Below the pieces are notes generated by a model that saw only the letters and a list, made by a program, of their open reading frames with translations, made no database searches and was not told the DNA's origin. A program made the position numbers and the translations under genes. DNA of 8,013 nucleotides, taken from Firmicutes bacterium CAG:534. Its GTDB lineage: Bacteria; Bacillota; Clostridia; Lachnospirales; Lachnospiraceae. This document shows positions 1-7,091 of the stretch, in pieces (within the stretch, counting starts at the first letter, position 1; every line of letters starts with the position of its first letter). The DNA lies in the NCBI GenBank assembly GCA_000436115.1, contig FR894535.1:1-8013 (forward strand). The letters are read 5' to 3'.

Positions 1-503
1 GTGGCAGGATCCTGAAACAAACCGATCTGCGGCGGCAGATAAGTAAAAAGAAGAAAACAGATGCCGGTTATGACAACAGCGGTCCATAAGGCAAAGGAAA
101 AGGAAGAGGCCTTACAGGACAGAGTAAGGCGGTAAATTGCGAAAAAGGCGGCCAGTACACTGAGGATAAAGGTCGCAATATCCAGAGGCATCAGGGTTTT
201 CCCCAGAATGCCGCTATAGGTGTAAAACAGCACCGGAATGAGAAAGGTAGCAAGGAGAATTCCGCAGGCAGAGGCGGAAATGATGCAGGGATACTTTCCC
301 TTCAACATCGCCGCCAGATAAACAGAAAAAAGCAGCATGGGAAAGAAGCTGAGCTTCATATGCTCCCAGGTAGACTCGTTTACCGGAGAAAAGAACCCTA
401 TAATGAAATTCTGGCCGGACCAGTCATAAACAAAATGGGAAAGGGTACCGGTGATCAAAACAAAAATAGTTCCAATAATAAGAGCAGACTTTAAATTTTT
501 CAT
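1..503 (-). CDS. DUF6512-like integral membrane protein, 5' part only (3' end beyond window)
   Basis: The reading frame opens with ATG at 503-501 on the minus strand and stays open to the window edge (167 codons), so the C-terminus is missing. The protein is strongly hydrophobic, with about five predicted membrane helices (residues about 5-22, 50-68, 72-96, 107-127 and 138-155). Between helices 1 and 2 lies a conserved-looking segment, SHFVYDWSG (22-30) then SPVNESTWEHMKL (39-51), which I recognise from memory as typical of the DUF6512 family of small clostridial membrane proteins. No catalytic or transport motif is visible and the function is unknown. The ribosome-binding site is weak (AGGA very close to the ATG), and I could not place a convincing promoter. 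The gene is divergent from rel. The family name is the less certain part; that it is a membrane protein is clear. Confidence 0.8.
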   Translation of the reverse strand, partial: MKNLKSALIIGTIFVLITGTLSHFVYDWSGQNFIIGFFSPVNESTWEHMKLSFFPMLLFSVYLAAMLKGKYPCIISASACGILLATFLIPVLFYTYSGILGKTLMPLDIATFILSVLAAFFAIYRLTLSCKASSFSFALWTAVVITGICFLLFTYLPPQIGLFQDPA

Positions 504-725
504 ATTCCTATTTTATGAAAAGAAATAAAAACTATTCAATGCTGATGAGGATAAAACAGAATGCTTTTCTTTTGTCCCAGAAAACTCTTACATAGATTGA
601 CTATACCCTGAAAAAAATATATAATTACTGCATGCTGATTTCTGTTTTCGCACAATTTATTGTAGGAAACATGGAACACGTCAGATTTGCATCTGTATTG
701 AAACAACTCTTGAAGGATGAAGAAT
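504..725. other. Divergent intergenic region between the membrane-protein gene and rel
   Basis: This AT-rich stretch separates two divergently transcribed genes. Its right half holds a clear rightward promoter (597-625) and a rel leader of roughly 90 nt. I saw no strong hairpin, riboswitch or tRNA-like fold in it. A small reading frame (671-775) overlaps the rel start out of phase and is discussed as a finding. No good leftward promoter could be assigned for the membrane-protein gene. Confidence 0.6.
597..625 (+). promoter_or_regulatory. Sigma-A-type promoter for rel
   Basis: The -35 box TTGACT (597-602, five of six matches) and the -10 box TATAAT (620-625, perfect) are separated by exactly 17 nt, with an A-rich spacer. 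Transcription would start near 632, giving a leader of about 90 nt before the rel start codon. It is the only strong promoter seen upstream of rel, so it probably drives rel, the MBL hydrolase gene and the lipoprotein gene together. Confidence 0.8.
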
Positions 726-3047
726 ATGACAGAAGAAAAGGGAATGGACAGGCAAAAAAAAGAAGTGGTATTTGATGATGGAAGGATCGAAGCCATTCAG
801 GAATTTCAAAGTCCCGAACAGCTTTACAGGGATCTTATTTTGCGTGTTCGGAAATACCATCCTTCAGATGACATTTCCCTGATCGAGAAGGCATACCATG
901 TGGCGGCAAAGGCCCATGAAAACCAGGTGCGCAAATCCGGAGAACCCTATATTATCCATCCCCTTTGCGTGGCCATTATCCTGGCAGACCTGGAAATGGA
1001 TAAGGAGACCATTGCAGCGGGCCTTCTCCATGACGTTGTGGAGGATACGATTTTAACCTCCAAGGAAATCGAAGAACAGTTTGGGCCGGATGTGGCGCTT
1101 TTGGTGGACGGAGTTACCAAGCTGCAGCATCTCCACCTGCAGGGGGAAGGAGAGAAAGCGCCGGACAGACTGGAAATGCAGGCAGAAAACCTGCGGAAAA
1201 TGTTCCTTGCCATGGCAAAGGACATCCGCGTTATCATCATAAAGCTTGCAGATCGGCTTCATAATATGCGGACCTTAAAATATCAGAAGCCGGAAAGCCA
1301 GCAGAGGATTGCAAGGGAAACCATTGAAATCTATGCGCCTATTGCGCAAAGACTTGGAATTTCTAAGATTAAAGTAGAACTGGATGACCTTTCCCTGAAA
1401 TATCTGGAACCGGAGGCTTACTATGACCTGGTGGACAAGATTGCTGTCCGTAAAAGCGTCCGGGAAAAATACATCCAGAATATTGTGGATGAGGTCAGTG
1501 AGCATATCAGAAATGCCGGGATCAAAGCCCAGATCGACGGAAGAGTAAAGCATTTTTTCAGCATCTATAAGAAAATGAAAAACCAAAATAAGACCATAGA
1601 CCAGATCTATGATCTGTTTGCCGTGCGGATCATTGTGGATACCGTAAAGGACTGCTATGCAGCCCTGGGAGTGATCCATGAGATGTATAAGCCCATCCCG
1701 GGCAGGTTTAAGGATTATATTGCCATGCCAAAGGCCAATATGTATCAGTCCCTGCACACAACGCTGATCGGCAGCAGCGGACAGCCTTTTGAGATCCAGA
1801 TCCGTACTTACGAAATGCACAAGGCAGCAGAGTACGGTATTGCGGCGCACTGGAAGTATAAGGAAGCTTCCGATGGCAAGAAGGTGGAAGATTCCGAGGA
1901 AGAAAAGCTTTCGTGGCTGAGACAGATCCTGGAATGGCAGAGGGACATGTCTGATAACAAGGAATTCATGAACCTTTTAAAAAGCGATCTGGATCTGTTT
2001 TCGGACAGTGTATACTGCTTTACCCCTACAGGAGAGGTTAAAAACCTTCCGGCAGGATCTACCCCTATCGACTTTGCATACAGCATTCACAGTGCAGTAG
2101 GAAATAAGATGATCGGGGCCAGGGTCAACGGGAAGCTGGTGACCATTGATTACGAGATCAAGAACGGGGATCGGGTGGAGATTTTGACCTCCCAGAATTC
2201 CAAAGGCCCGAGCAGGGACTGGCTGAGCGTGGTAAAAAGCACACAGGCCAAGAACAAGATCAATCAATGGTTTAAAAATGAATTTAAGGAAGAAAATATT
2301 GTAAAGGGCAAGGAACTCCTTACGGCCTATTGCAAAGCAAAAAGCATTAATATCCCTGACATTATGAAACCTGATTACATGGATGTGATCATGCGAAAGT
2401 ACGGTTTCCGTGACTGGGAATCTGTGCTTGCAGCAGTAGGACACGGAGGGCTGAAGGAAGGCCAGATCATCAATAAGATGGTCGAGCTGTATGAGAAGGA
2501 CCATAAGAGAGAACTGACAGATGCAGAGGTTCTTGCAGCAGTAGAAGAAAACGGAGAGGCGCAAAAGCCTGTCCAGATCAAGTCTAAGAGCGGAATTGTC
2601 GTAAAGGGGATCCACGATCTGGCGGTTCGGTTTTCCAAATGCTGTTCTCCGGTTCCGGGGGATGAGATCGTAGGTTTTGTGACCAGGGGACGCGGAATTT
2701 CCATACACAGAACAGACTGCATCAACGTATTAAACCTCCCTGAGATAGAAAGGAGCAGGCTGATCGACGCAGAGTGGGAGGGAGATCAGGAAGCCTCCTA
2801 CGGTGAAAAATATCTGGCGGAGATCAAGATATACGCCAATAACCGTAACGGCCTTTTAGCGGACATTTCAAGGGCGCTAACAGAAAAGAACATTGATATT
2901 CTGTCTATGAATACCAGAACCAACAAACAGGGGCTGGCAACACTTGCCACTTCCTTTGAGATCAGTAACAGAGAAGAATTAAACAGGATCATCGATAAAA
3001 TAAGATCTATTGACAGCGTGCTGGATATTGAAAGAACCACAGGCTGA
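726..3047 (+). CDS. rel: Bifunctional (p)ppGpp synthetase/hydrolase Rel (RelA/SpoT family)
   Basis: Long-form RSH protein of 773 residues, normal for Rel, making and degrading the stringent-response alarmone (p)ppGpp in the cytoplasm. Domains in order: HD hydrolase (about 45-195) with metal ligands H64, H102-D103 and D176; synthetase (about 235-375) with RFKD at 327-330, the tyrosine loop around Y340 and EIQIRT from E356; TGS (about 425-487); zinc-finger/CC domain with C639, C640, H661 and C665; C-terminal ACT (about 695-770). RFKD is the variant of bifunctional enzymes, and the HD residues are intact, so both activities are expected. The loop reads KANMYQS, with Met where most relatives have Gly. 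ATG 726 is chosen because AAGGA lies 8 nt upstream; an in-frame ATG at 717 abuts that site and would add three residues. The stop lies 35 nt before the MBL start. Confidence 0.97.
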   Translation: MTEEKGMDRQKKEVVFDDGRIEAIQEFQSPEQLYRDLILRVRKYHPSDDISLIEKAYHVAAKAHENQVRKSGEPYIIHPLCVAIILADLEMDKETIAAGLLHDVVEDTILTSKEIEEQFGPDVALLVDGVTKLQHLHLQGEGEKAPDRLEMQAENLRKMFLAMAKDIRVIIIKLADRLHNMRTLKYQKPESQQRIARETIEIYAPIAQRLGISKIKVELDDLSLKYLEPEAYYDLVDKIAVRKSVREKYIQNIVDEVSEHIRNAGIKAQIDGRVKHFFSIYKKMKNQNKTIDQIYDLFAVRIIVDTVKDCYAALGVIHEMYKPIPGRFKDYIAMPKANMYQSLHTTLIGSSGQPFEIQIRTYEMHKAAEYGIAAHWKYKEASDGKKVEDSEEEKLSWLRQILEWQRDMSDNKEFMNLLKSDLDLFSDSVYCFTPTGEVKNLPAGSTPIDFAYSIHSAVGNKMIGARVNGKLVTIDYEIKNGDRVEILTSQNSKGPSRDWLSVVKSTQAKNKINQWFKNEFKEENIVKGKELLTAYCKAKSINIPDIMKPDYMDVIMRKYGFRDWESVLAAVGHGGLKEGQIINKMVELYEKDHKRELTDAEVLAAVEENGEAQKPVQIKSKSGIVVKGIHDLAVRFSKCCSPVPGDEIVGFVTRGRGISIHRTDCINVLNLPEIERSRLIDAEWEGDQEASYGEKYLAEIKIYANNRNGLLADISRALTEKNIDILSMNTRTNKQGLATLATSFEISNREELNRIIDKIRSIDSVLDIERTTG

Positions 3048-3082
3048 TGAATAGAAAGATGTAAGGCAGAATGAGAGGGAAA

Positions 3083-3712
3083 ATGGCAGATTTAAAGATT
3101 GGAAAAATAGTACTTGGAGTATGTCAGACGAATTGCTACTTTGTCTATGTGGAAGGAACAGACAAAGCGCTTGTGTTTGATCCCGCAGACAGAGGGAACT
3201 ATATTTATGATACCCTTTCGGAAAAGGGCTTTCAGGTGGCGGCAATTTTGCTGACGCATGGGCATTTTGATCATATCTGGGGAGTGGAAGAGCTGCAAAA
3301 GCTTTCCGGAGCCAGGGTATATGCCTATGAAGGAGAAAAGGCTCTGTGCGAAGATGCAGACTTAAATGTATCAGAAAGGGCCGGAAGACCCTGCACGATC
3401 AAAGCAGACTTTTATGTCAAAGACGGAGAAGAGATTACCATAGAAGGGATCACCTGCAGGCTGATTGCCACACCTGGACATACGGCAGGAAGCTGCTGCT
3501 ATTATTTTGAGGATGCAGGGATCTTGTTCAGCGGAGATACCCTGTTTTGTGAGTCTGTAGGAAGAACTGATCTGCCCACAGGCAGCATGAGCGCGCTGGT
3601 TCGCTCTGTAAGGGAAAAACTGCTGCCGCTCCCGGATGAAGTTAAGGTATATCCGGGACACGGAGAAAGCACCACCATAGGACATGAAAAGAAATATAAT
3701 GCCTTTCTTTAG
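3083..3712 (+). CDS. MBL-fold metallohydrolase, glyoxalase II / YcbL-like
   Basis: Metallo-beta-lactamase-fold hydrolase of 209 residues, a normal length for the short (YcbL-type) glyoxalase II-like group. The metal-binding set is complete: HGHFDH at 59-64 (HxHxDH), the histidine of TPGHT (H133), the aspartate of GDTLF (D152) and the histidine of YPGHG (H193). The GRTDLP segment after GDTLF is typical of hydroxyacylglutathione-hydrolase-like proteins. It lacks the extra C-terminal helical domain of classical GloB, so the true thioester substrate cannot be told from sequence. There is no signal peptide, so it should be cytoplasmic. ATG 3083 is preferred because GAGG lies 4 nt upstream and the protein then begins like its relatives; an in-frame ATG at 3071 adds four residues. 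A hydrolase of this type follows rel (often after dtd) in many Firmicutes. Confidence 0.93.
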   Translation: MADLKIGKIVLGVCQTNCYFVYVEGTDKALVFDPADRGNYIYDTLSEKGFQVAAILLTHGHFDHIWGVEELQKLSGARVYAYEGEKALCEDADLNVSERAGRPCTIKADFYVKDGEEITIEGITCRLIATPGHTAGSCCYYFEDAGILFSGDTLFCESVGRTDLPTGSMSALVRSVREKLLPLPDEVKVYPGHGESTTIGHEKKYNAFL

Positions 3713-3734
3713 GCGGAAAGACAGGGTGACTGGT

Positions 3735-4916
3735 ATGAGAAAAAGCATATGGATGGCGGCGCTGGCCGCTTTGACGATTACAATTTGTGCGGGCTGTGGT
3801 AAGACACAGGAGGAGCCCCAAAATGAGCAGCAGGATGCGGCAGAGCAGAACGAGCTGTCACAAACGGAAGCAGCGCAGGAGCCATCTCCTACGGCAGAGC
3901 CGGGAACATTTCCTGTGATCACGGAAAGGGAGATCGTGGATGGGAAGATGCAAAGCTATCTTACCGGAGAGTGGAAGGATGAAAAGGTAGCGAACAGACG
4001 GCCGATTGCCGTAATGATTCCCAACAACGCACCGGCAATGCCTCAGTATGGCATTTCCAAGGCGAGCATTATTTATGAGGCGCCTGTAGAAGGAAGAATT
4101 ACAAGACTGATGGCGGTATTTGAGGATTTTGATGATCTGGAAAGGATAGGACCGGTCCGGAGCAGCAGAGACTATTTTGTTTATGTTGCCATGGGCTATG
4201 AGGCGATTTACTGTAACTGGGGACTTGCCAGACCTTATGTGGAGGAGCTTTTAAGCCGTGATACCGTGCAGAACATCAGCGCTGCCGTAGAGGGAATTCA
4301 CAATCCCGCAAACGAGGCCTTTGGCAGAGTGGACAGGCCTGGCTATGCTACCGAGTTTACGGGCTATCTGCTGATTGACGGCATGCAAAAGGCAGCAGAA
4401 CGTCTTTCCTATGACTGGGAATATGATGATGCTTACGTTCCTCCTTTTACTTTTGTACAGGAGGAAGCAAGGGCAGAGGATTATTATTCTGAGGCAGAAG
4501 AAGCAACGAAGATCTATCCGGGCGGACAGGAAGGAAACAAGGGAGGCTACGGCGCCTATAATCCTTATTTTGAATACCATAAAGAGGATGGACTATATTA
4601 CAGATTTCAGGATGGGGATCAACAGATTGACGAGCTGGATGACAGTCAGCTTGCTGTTTCCAATGTGGTATTCCAGTATTGCCACGGAGAGGTGAGGGAT
4701 GACCATGACTATCTGGCCTTTGGCGTGCATGGGGAAGGCGATGCCATTGTTTTTACCGGCGGTAAGGTCATAAAGGGTACCTGGAAGCGGTATGACGGAG
4801 ACGCCACACCGGCAAAATTCTATGATGAAAACGGAGAAGAGATCCTGTTTAATCAGGGAAAAACATGGATCTGCAATATCTGGAAGGAATACAGCGAATT
4901 TGTATCCTACGAGTAA
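3735..4916 (+). CDS. DUF3048 domain-containing lipoprotein (YerB-like)
   Basis: Predicted exported lipoprotein of 393 residues. The N-terminus has a basic start (MRKS), a hydrophobic core (5-18) and a lipobox-like CAGC with the lipidated cysteine at position 21; Cys at -3 is less usual than Leu. A low-complexity Glu/Gln/Ala-rich linker (about 22-60) follows. The N-terminal DUF3048 region begins near RPIAVMI (89-95) and includes YEAPVEG (114-120), RLMAVFED (124-131) and GPVRSSRDYF (139-148). A C-terminal region with GTWKRY (348-353) matches the second half of YerB-like proteins. It should sit on the outer face of the cell membrane; its biochemical role is unknown. ATG 3735 is chosen because it begins the signal peptide and AGGGTG lies 6 nt upstream. 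An in-frame ATG at 3684 would overlap the preceding gene and bury the signal peptide. Confidence 0.92.
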   Translation: MRKSIWMAALAALTITICAGCGKTQEEPQNEQQDAAEQNELSQTEAAQEPSPTAEPGTFPVITEREIVDGKMQSYLTGEWKDEKVANRRPIAVMIPNNAPAMPQYGISKASIIYEAPVEGRITRLMAVFEDFDDLERIGPVRSSRDYFVYVAMGYEAIYCNWGLARPYVEELLSRDTVQNISAAVEGIHNPANEAFGRVDRPGYATEFTGYLLIDGMQKAAERLSYDWEYDDAYVPPFTFVQEEARAEDYYSEAEEATKIYPGGQEGNKGGYGAYNPYFEYHKEDGLYYRFQDGDQQIDELDDSQLAVSNVVFQYCHGEVRDDHDYLAFGVHGEGDAIVFTGGKVIKGTWKRYDGDATPAKFYDENGEEILFNQGKTWICNIWKEYSEFVSYE

Positions 4917-4921
4917 AAAGG

Positions 4922-4954
4922 GAACCTGCGGTTTACAACCGTGGGTTCTTTGTG
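4922..4954 (+). terminator. Probable intrinsic terminator after the lipoprotein gene, possibly bidirectional
   Basis: Arms 4922-4933 and 4937-4948 form a 12-bp stem with two G-U pairs and a TAC loop. On the plus strand it is followed by TTTGTGT, an imperfect U-tract. It begins 5 nt after the lipoprotein stop codon, where an operon end is expected. Read on the minus strand, the run of five A before the stem becomes a cleaner T-tract, so it may stop transcription both ways. The -35 box of the next promoter lies inside the hairpin. Confidence 0.7.
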
Positions 4955-4960
4955 TATAAT
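4932..4960 (+). promoter_or_regulatory. Sigma-A-type promoter for glmS, embedded in the terminator
   Basis: The -35 box TTTACA (4932-4937, five of six) and the -10 box TATAAT (4955-4960, perfect) are spaced 17 nt apart. The -35 box spans the loop of the terminator hairpin and the spacer covers its 3' arm. Transcription would begin near 4967, giving a glmS leader of about 278 nt that contains the ribozyme. A weaker pair (TTGACT at 4980 with TTGAAT at 5003, also 17 nt apart) lies just downstream and cannot be excluded as a second start. Confidence 0.75.
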
Positions 4961-5040
4961 AGTCGAAGGTGGTGGATGTTTGACTGCCGTGTACCTTGAA
5001 AATTGAATTGTGCAGATAATTTGTCATTGTTTCTCCATCT

Positions 5041-5176
5041 AGCGCCAGACCTTTTATTAAAAGGTTGACGAGGAAAAGAGTGATCGAAAATTCGGCGGAT
5101 GCTCTTTCGCAGCTCTCTCATGCGAGATATACCGGCAAATATGCGGGTAACTGCAAAACAAATACGGTATAAGGGA
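5041..5176 (+). ncRNA. glmS ribozyme (GlcN6P-responsive self-cleaving leader)
   Basis: This is the self-cleaving riboswitch that uses glucosamine-6-phosphate as cofactor. Cleavage should fall between A5041 and G5042, immediately before the conserved GCGCC. The expected architecture can be folded by eye: P1 ACCTTTT/AAAAGGT (5049-5055/5059-5065); the conserved GTTGACGAGG core (5064-5073); P2 AAAGAG/CTCTTT (5075-5080/5102-5107) enclosing ATCGAAAATTCGGCGGATGC; P3 CGCA/TGCG (5108-5111/5121-5124); P4 TATACCG/CGGTATA (5128-5134/5165-5171); and P4.1 (5142-5146/5151-5155) closed by a GUAA tetraloop. It lies about 70 nt before the glmS start codon, its usual place. In Bacillus subtilis the cleaved mRNA is degraded by RNase J, lowering GlmS when its product is abundant. 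The 3' limit is approximate. Confidence 0.96.
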
Positions 5177-5230
5177 GAATGGATTGAAATAAATATAAGA
5201 TACCATTGAATTCATAAAATAGAGAAAGAT

Positions 5231-5235
5231 GAGGG
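5231..5235 (+). promoter_or_regulatory. Ribosome-binding site of glmS
   Basis: GAGGG lies 9 nt upstream of the ATG at 5245, in an AT-rich, apparently unstructured linker after the ribozyme. It supports the chosen start, after which Cys is residue 2, as the glutaminase mechanism requires. Confidence 0.75.
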
Positions 5236-5244
5236 AAACAATTT

Positions 5245-7062
5245 ATGTGTGGAATTATCGGATATACAGGAAAAAGAGATGCAAAAGACATCATGCTGGA
5301 TGCTCTTGAACTTCTGGAATACAGAGGCTATGACAGTGCCGGTATTGCAATTTTAAAAGAGGGAAAGACACAGATCGTAAAGCGTGCGGGAAGAGTAAGG
5401 GATCTGCGTCAGCTTTGTGAAGAAAAGCATCCGGAGGGAAACTGCGGTATCGGGCACACAAGATGGGCAACCCATGGAGGCGTGTGCGATCAGAATGCGC
5501 ATCCCCATCAGTTTGGAAGGGTTACGCTGATCCATAACGGCATTATTGAAAATTATCGTGAACTGACTGAGAAGTATGAATTGGGCGGAAAATTAAAGTC
5601 AGAAACGGATAGTGAAGTGGTAGCGGCTGTTCTGGAGCATTTTTATCAGGGAGATCCCTATTCTGCTATCAGAAGGACCGTATTAAAGCTCAAGGGAACC
5701 TTTGCGCTTGCCATTCTATTTGAGGATCAGCCGGGCAAGATCTTTGCAGTCCGGAATGTAAGCCCTATTGTGGCGGCCAAAACGGAGGATGGAGCGATTT
5801 TGTCATCAGATGTTGCAGCTATCGTTCCTTTCACGAAGGATTACTTTGTTCTGCCGGAATTTCATGTGGTCTGCCTGTCGGAGGACGGAGTGGAGATGTA
5901 TGATCTTTCCGGCGATCCGGCCCAGATCGAATGGCTGAAGGTGGACTGGGATGTGACGCGCAGCAGCAAGGGCGGTTATCCTTTTTATATGGAAAAGGAG
6001 ATCATGGAGCAGCCTCAGGTCATCAATGATACGATTTTACCCAGGATTAAAAACGGAATGCCTGATTTCACAGAGGAAGGAATTTCCGATCAGGTGCTGG
6101 CAGACTGTAAAAGGATCTGCGTGATCGCCTGTGGAACAGCCATGCACGCAGGACTGGTAGGAAAAAGCCTGATCCAGTCCATGATCGGAATTCATGTAGA
6201 TGTGGTCATGGCATCGGAGTTTATGTACAATGATCCGGTGGTGGATAAGGACACCCTGGTGCTTGCAATCTCCCAGTCAGGAGAGACCATTGATACCTTA
6301 GAGGCTCTTAAGTTTGCCAGAAAATGCGGCTCCCCAAGTATTTCCATTGTCAATGTAAAAGGAGCTTCCATTGCAAGGGCAAGTGAGCATGTGATCTATA
6401 CCTATGCAGGGCCGGAGATCGCAGTAGCGTCTACAAAGGCATATACAACCCAGCTTGCAGTGCTGTATCTTCTCACTGCAAGAATGGCGATCGCCAGAAA
6501 TCTGTGGGATCAGCAGCAGATAAAGAGCTTTATGTCTGAGTTGTGCAGAGTACCCAGTGTTATGGAACAGGTATTAGAGCGCAAGGAGGAGATCCACAGG
6601 CTGGCAGGCGCTATTTTAAATGCAGATGATGTGTTTATGATCGGAAGGGGACTGGATTATTCCATTTTGCTTGAAGGATCCCTGAAGCTGAAGGAGATTT
6701 CCTACATTCATTCAGAAGCTTACGCTTCCGGTGAATTAAAGCACGGAACCATTGCCCTGATCACAGAAGAAACGCCGGTAGTAGCAGTGGTGACCCAGGA
6801 GAAACTAAAAAGCAAGGAGCTTTCCAACATCAGAGAGGTTCAGTCCAGAGGGGCAAGAGTAGTGCTTCTGATCAAGGAAAATGAAGAACTTGAAGATGAC
6901 GATAAATTTGGAAGCGTATTCAGACTTCCGGTTATGCAGGATCCGTTTATGGTTATGCCGGTCTCCATTGTATTGCAGCTGATCGCCTACTATGTATCTC
7001 TGGATAAGGGATTAGATGTAGATAAGCCAAGAAATCTTGCAAAAGTAGTAACAGTAGAATAA
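5245..7062 (+). CDS. glmS: Glutamine--fructose-6-phosphate aminotransferase (isomerizing)
   Basis: GlmS converts fructose-6-phosphate and glutamine to glucosamine-6-phosphate and glutamate, the first committed step to UDP-GlcNAc and peptidoglycan. The 605-residue length is typical. The N-terminal class II glutaminase domain (about 1-220) has Cys2, exposed after Met removal, HTRWATHG (71-78), HNGIIENY (97-104) and SETDSE (119-124). Two SIS sugar-isomerase domains follow (about 285-425 and 455-595), with ACGTAMHAG (295-303), the phosphosugar loop SQSGETID (343-350), ELKHGT around H500, and the canonical tail NLAKVVTVE whose Lys600 matches the catalytic lysine of the E. coli enzyme. No key residue is missing. 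The protein is cytoplasmic. Expression should be set by the promoter at 4932-4960 and the ribozyme in the leader. hemZ follows after 29 nt without a terminator. Confidence 0.98.
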   Translation: MCGIIGYTGKRDAKDIMLDALELLEYRGYDSAGIAILKEGKTQIVKRAGRVRDLRQLCEEKHPEGNCGIGHTRWATHGGVCDQNAHPHQFGRVTLIHNGIIENYRELTEKYELGGKLKSETDSEVVAAVLEHFYQGDPYSAIRRTVLKLKGTFALAILFEDQPGKIFAVRNVSPIVAAKTEDGAILSSDVAAIVPFTKDYFVLPEFHVVCLSEDGVEMYDLSGDPAQIEWLKVDWDVTRSSKGGYPFYMEKEIMEQPQVINDTILPRIKNGMPDFTEEGISDQVLADCKRICVIACGTAMHAGLVGKSLIQSMIGIHVDVVMASEFMYNDPVVDKDTLVLAISQSGETIDTLEALKFARKCGSPSISIVNVKGASIARASEHVIYTYAGPEIAVASTKAYTTQLAVLYLLTARMAIARNLWDQQQIKSFMSELCRVPSVMEQVLERKEEIHRLAGAILNADDVFMIGRGLDYSILLEGSLKLKEISYIHSEAYASGELKHGTIALITEETPVVAVVTQEKLKSKELSNIREVQSRGARVVLLIKENEELEDDDKFGSVFRLPVMQDPFMVMPVSIVLQLIAYYVSLDKGLDVDKPRNLAKVVTVE

Positions 7063-7091
7063 AAAAGAAAAGATAAGGGAAACAATGACAA

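Noticed and set aside
1275..1850. Open minus-strand frame of 191 codons inside rel
   Set aside because: It lies entirely opposite the conserved synthetase-coding region of rel and its translation has no recognisable domain.
1977..2708. Open minus-strand frame of 243 codons inside rel
   Set aside because: It is antisense to the TGS-to-zinc-finger part of rel. The long open length follows from rel codon bias, and no ribosome-binding site or family resemblance is visible.
3684..3734. Upstream ATG that would lengthen the lipoprotein by 17 residues
   Set aside because: It would overlap the MBL gene and put a charged stretch in front of the signal peptide. ATG 3735 has a better-spaced Shine-Dalgarno site and a normal lipoprotein N-terminus.
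3371..3922. Minus-strand frame of 183 codons spanning the MBL/lipoprotein junction
   Set aside because: Both sense genes are clearly recognised. The antisense product is Ser/Cys-rich and low in character, as expected of a shadow frame.
5184..5220. Possible extra promoter between the ribozyme and glmS (TTGAAA at 5184-5189)
   Set aside because: No acceptable -10 box lies at 16-18 nt; the AT-rich linker gives only partial matches.
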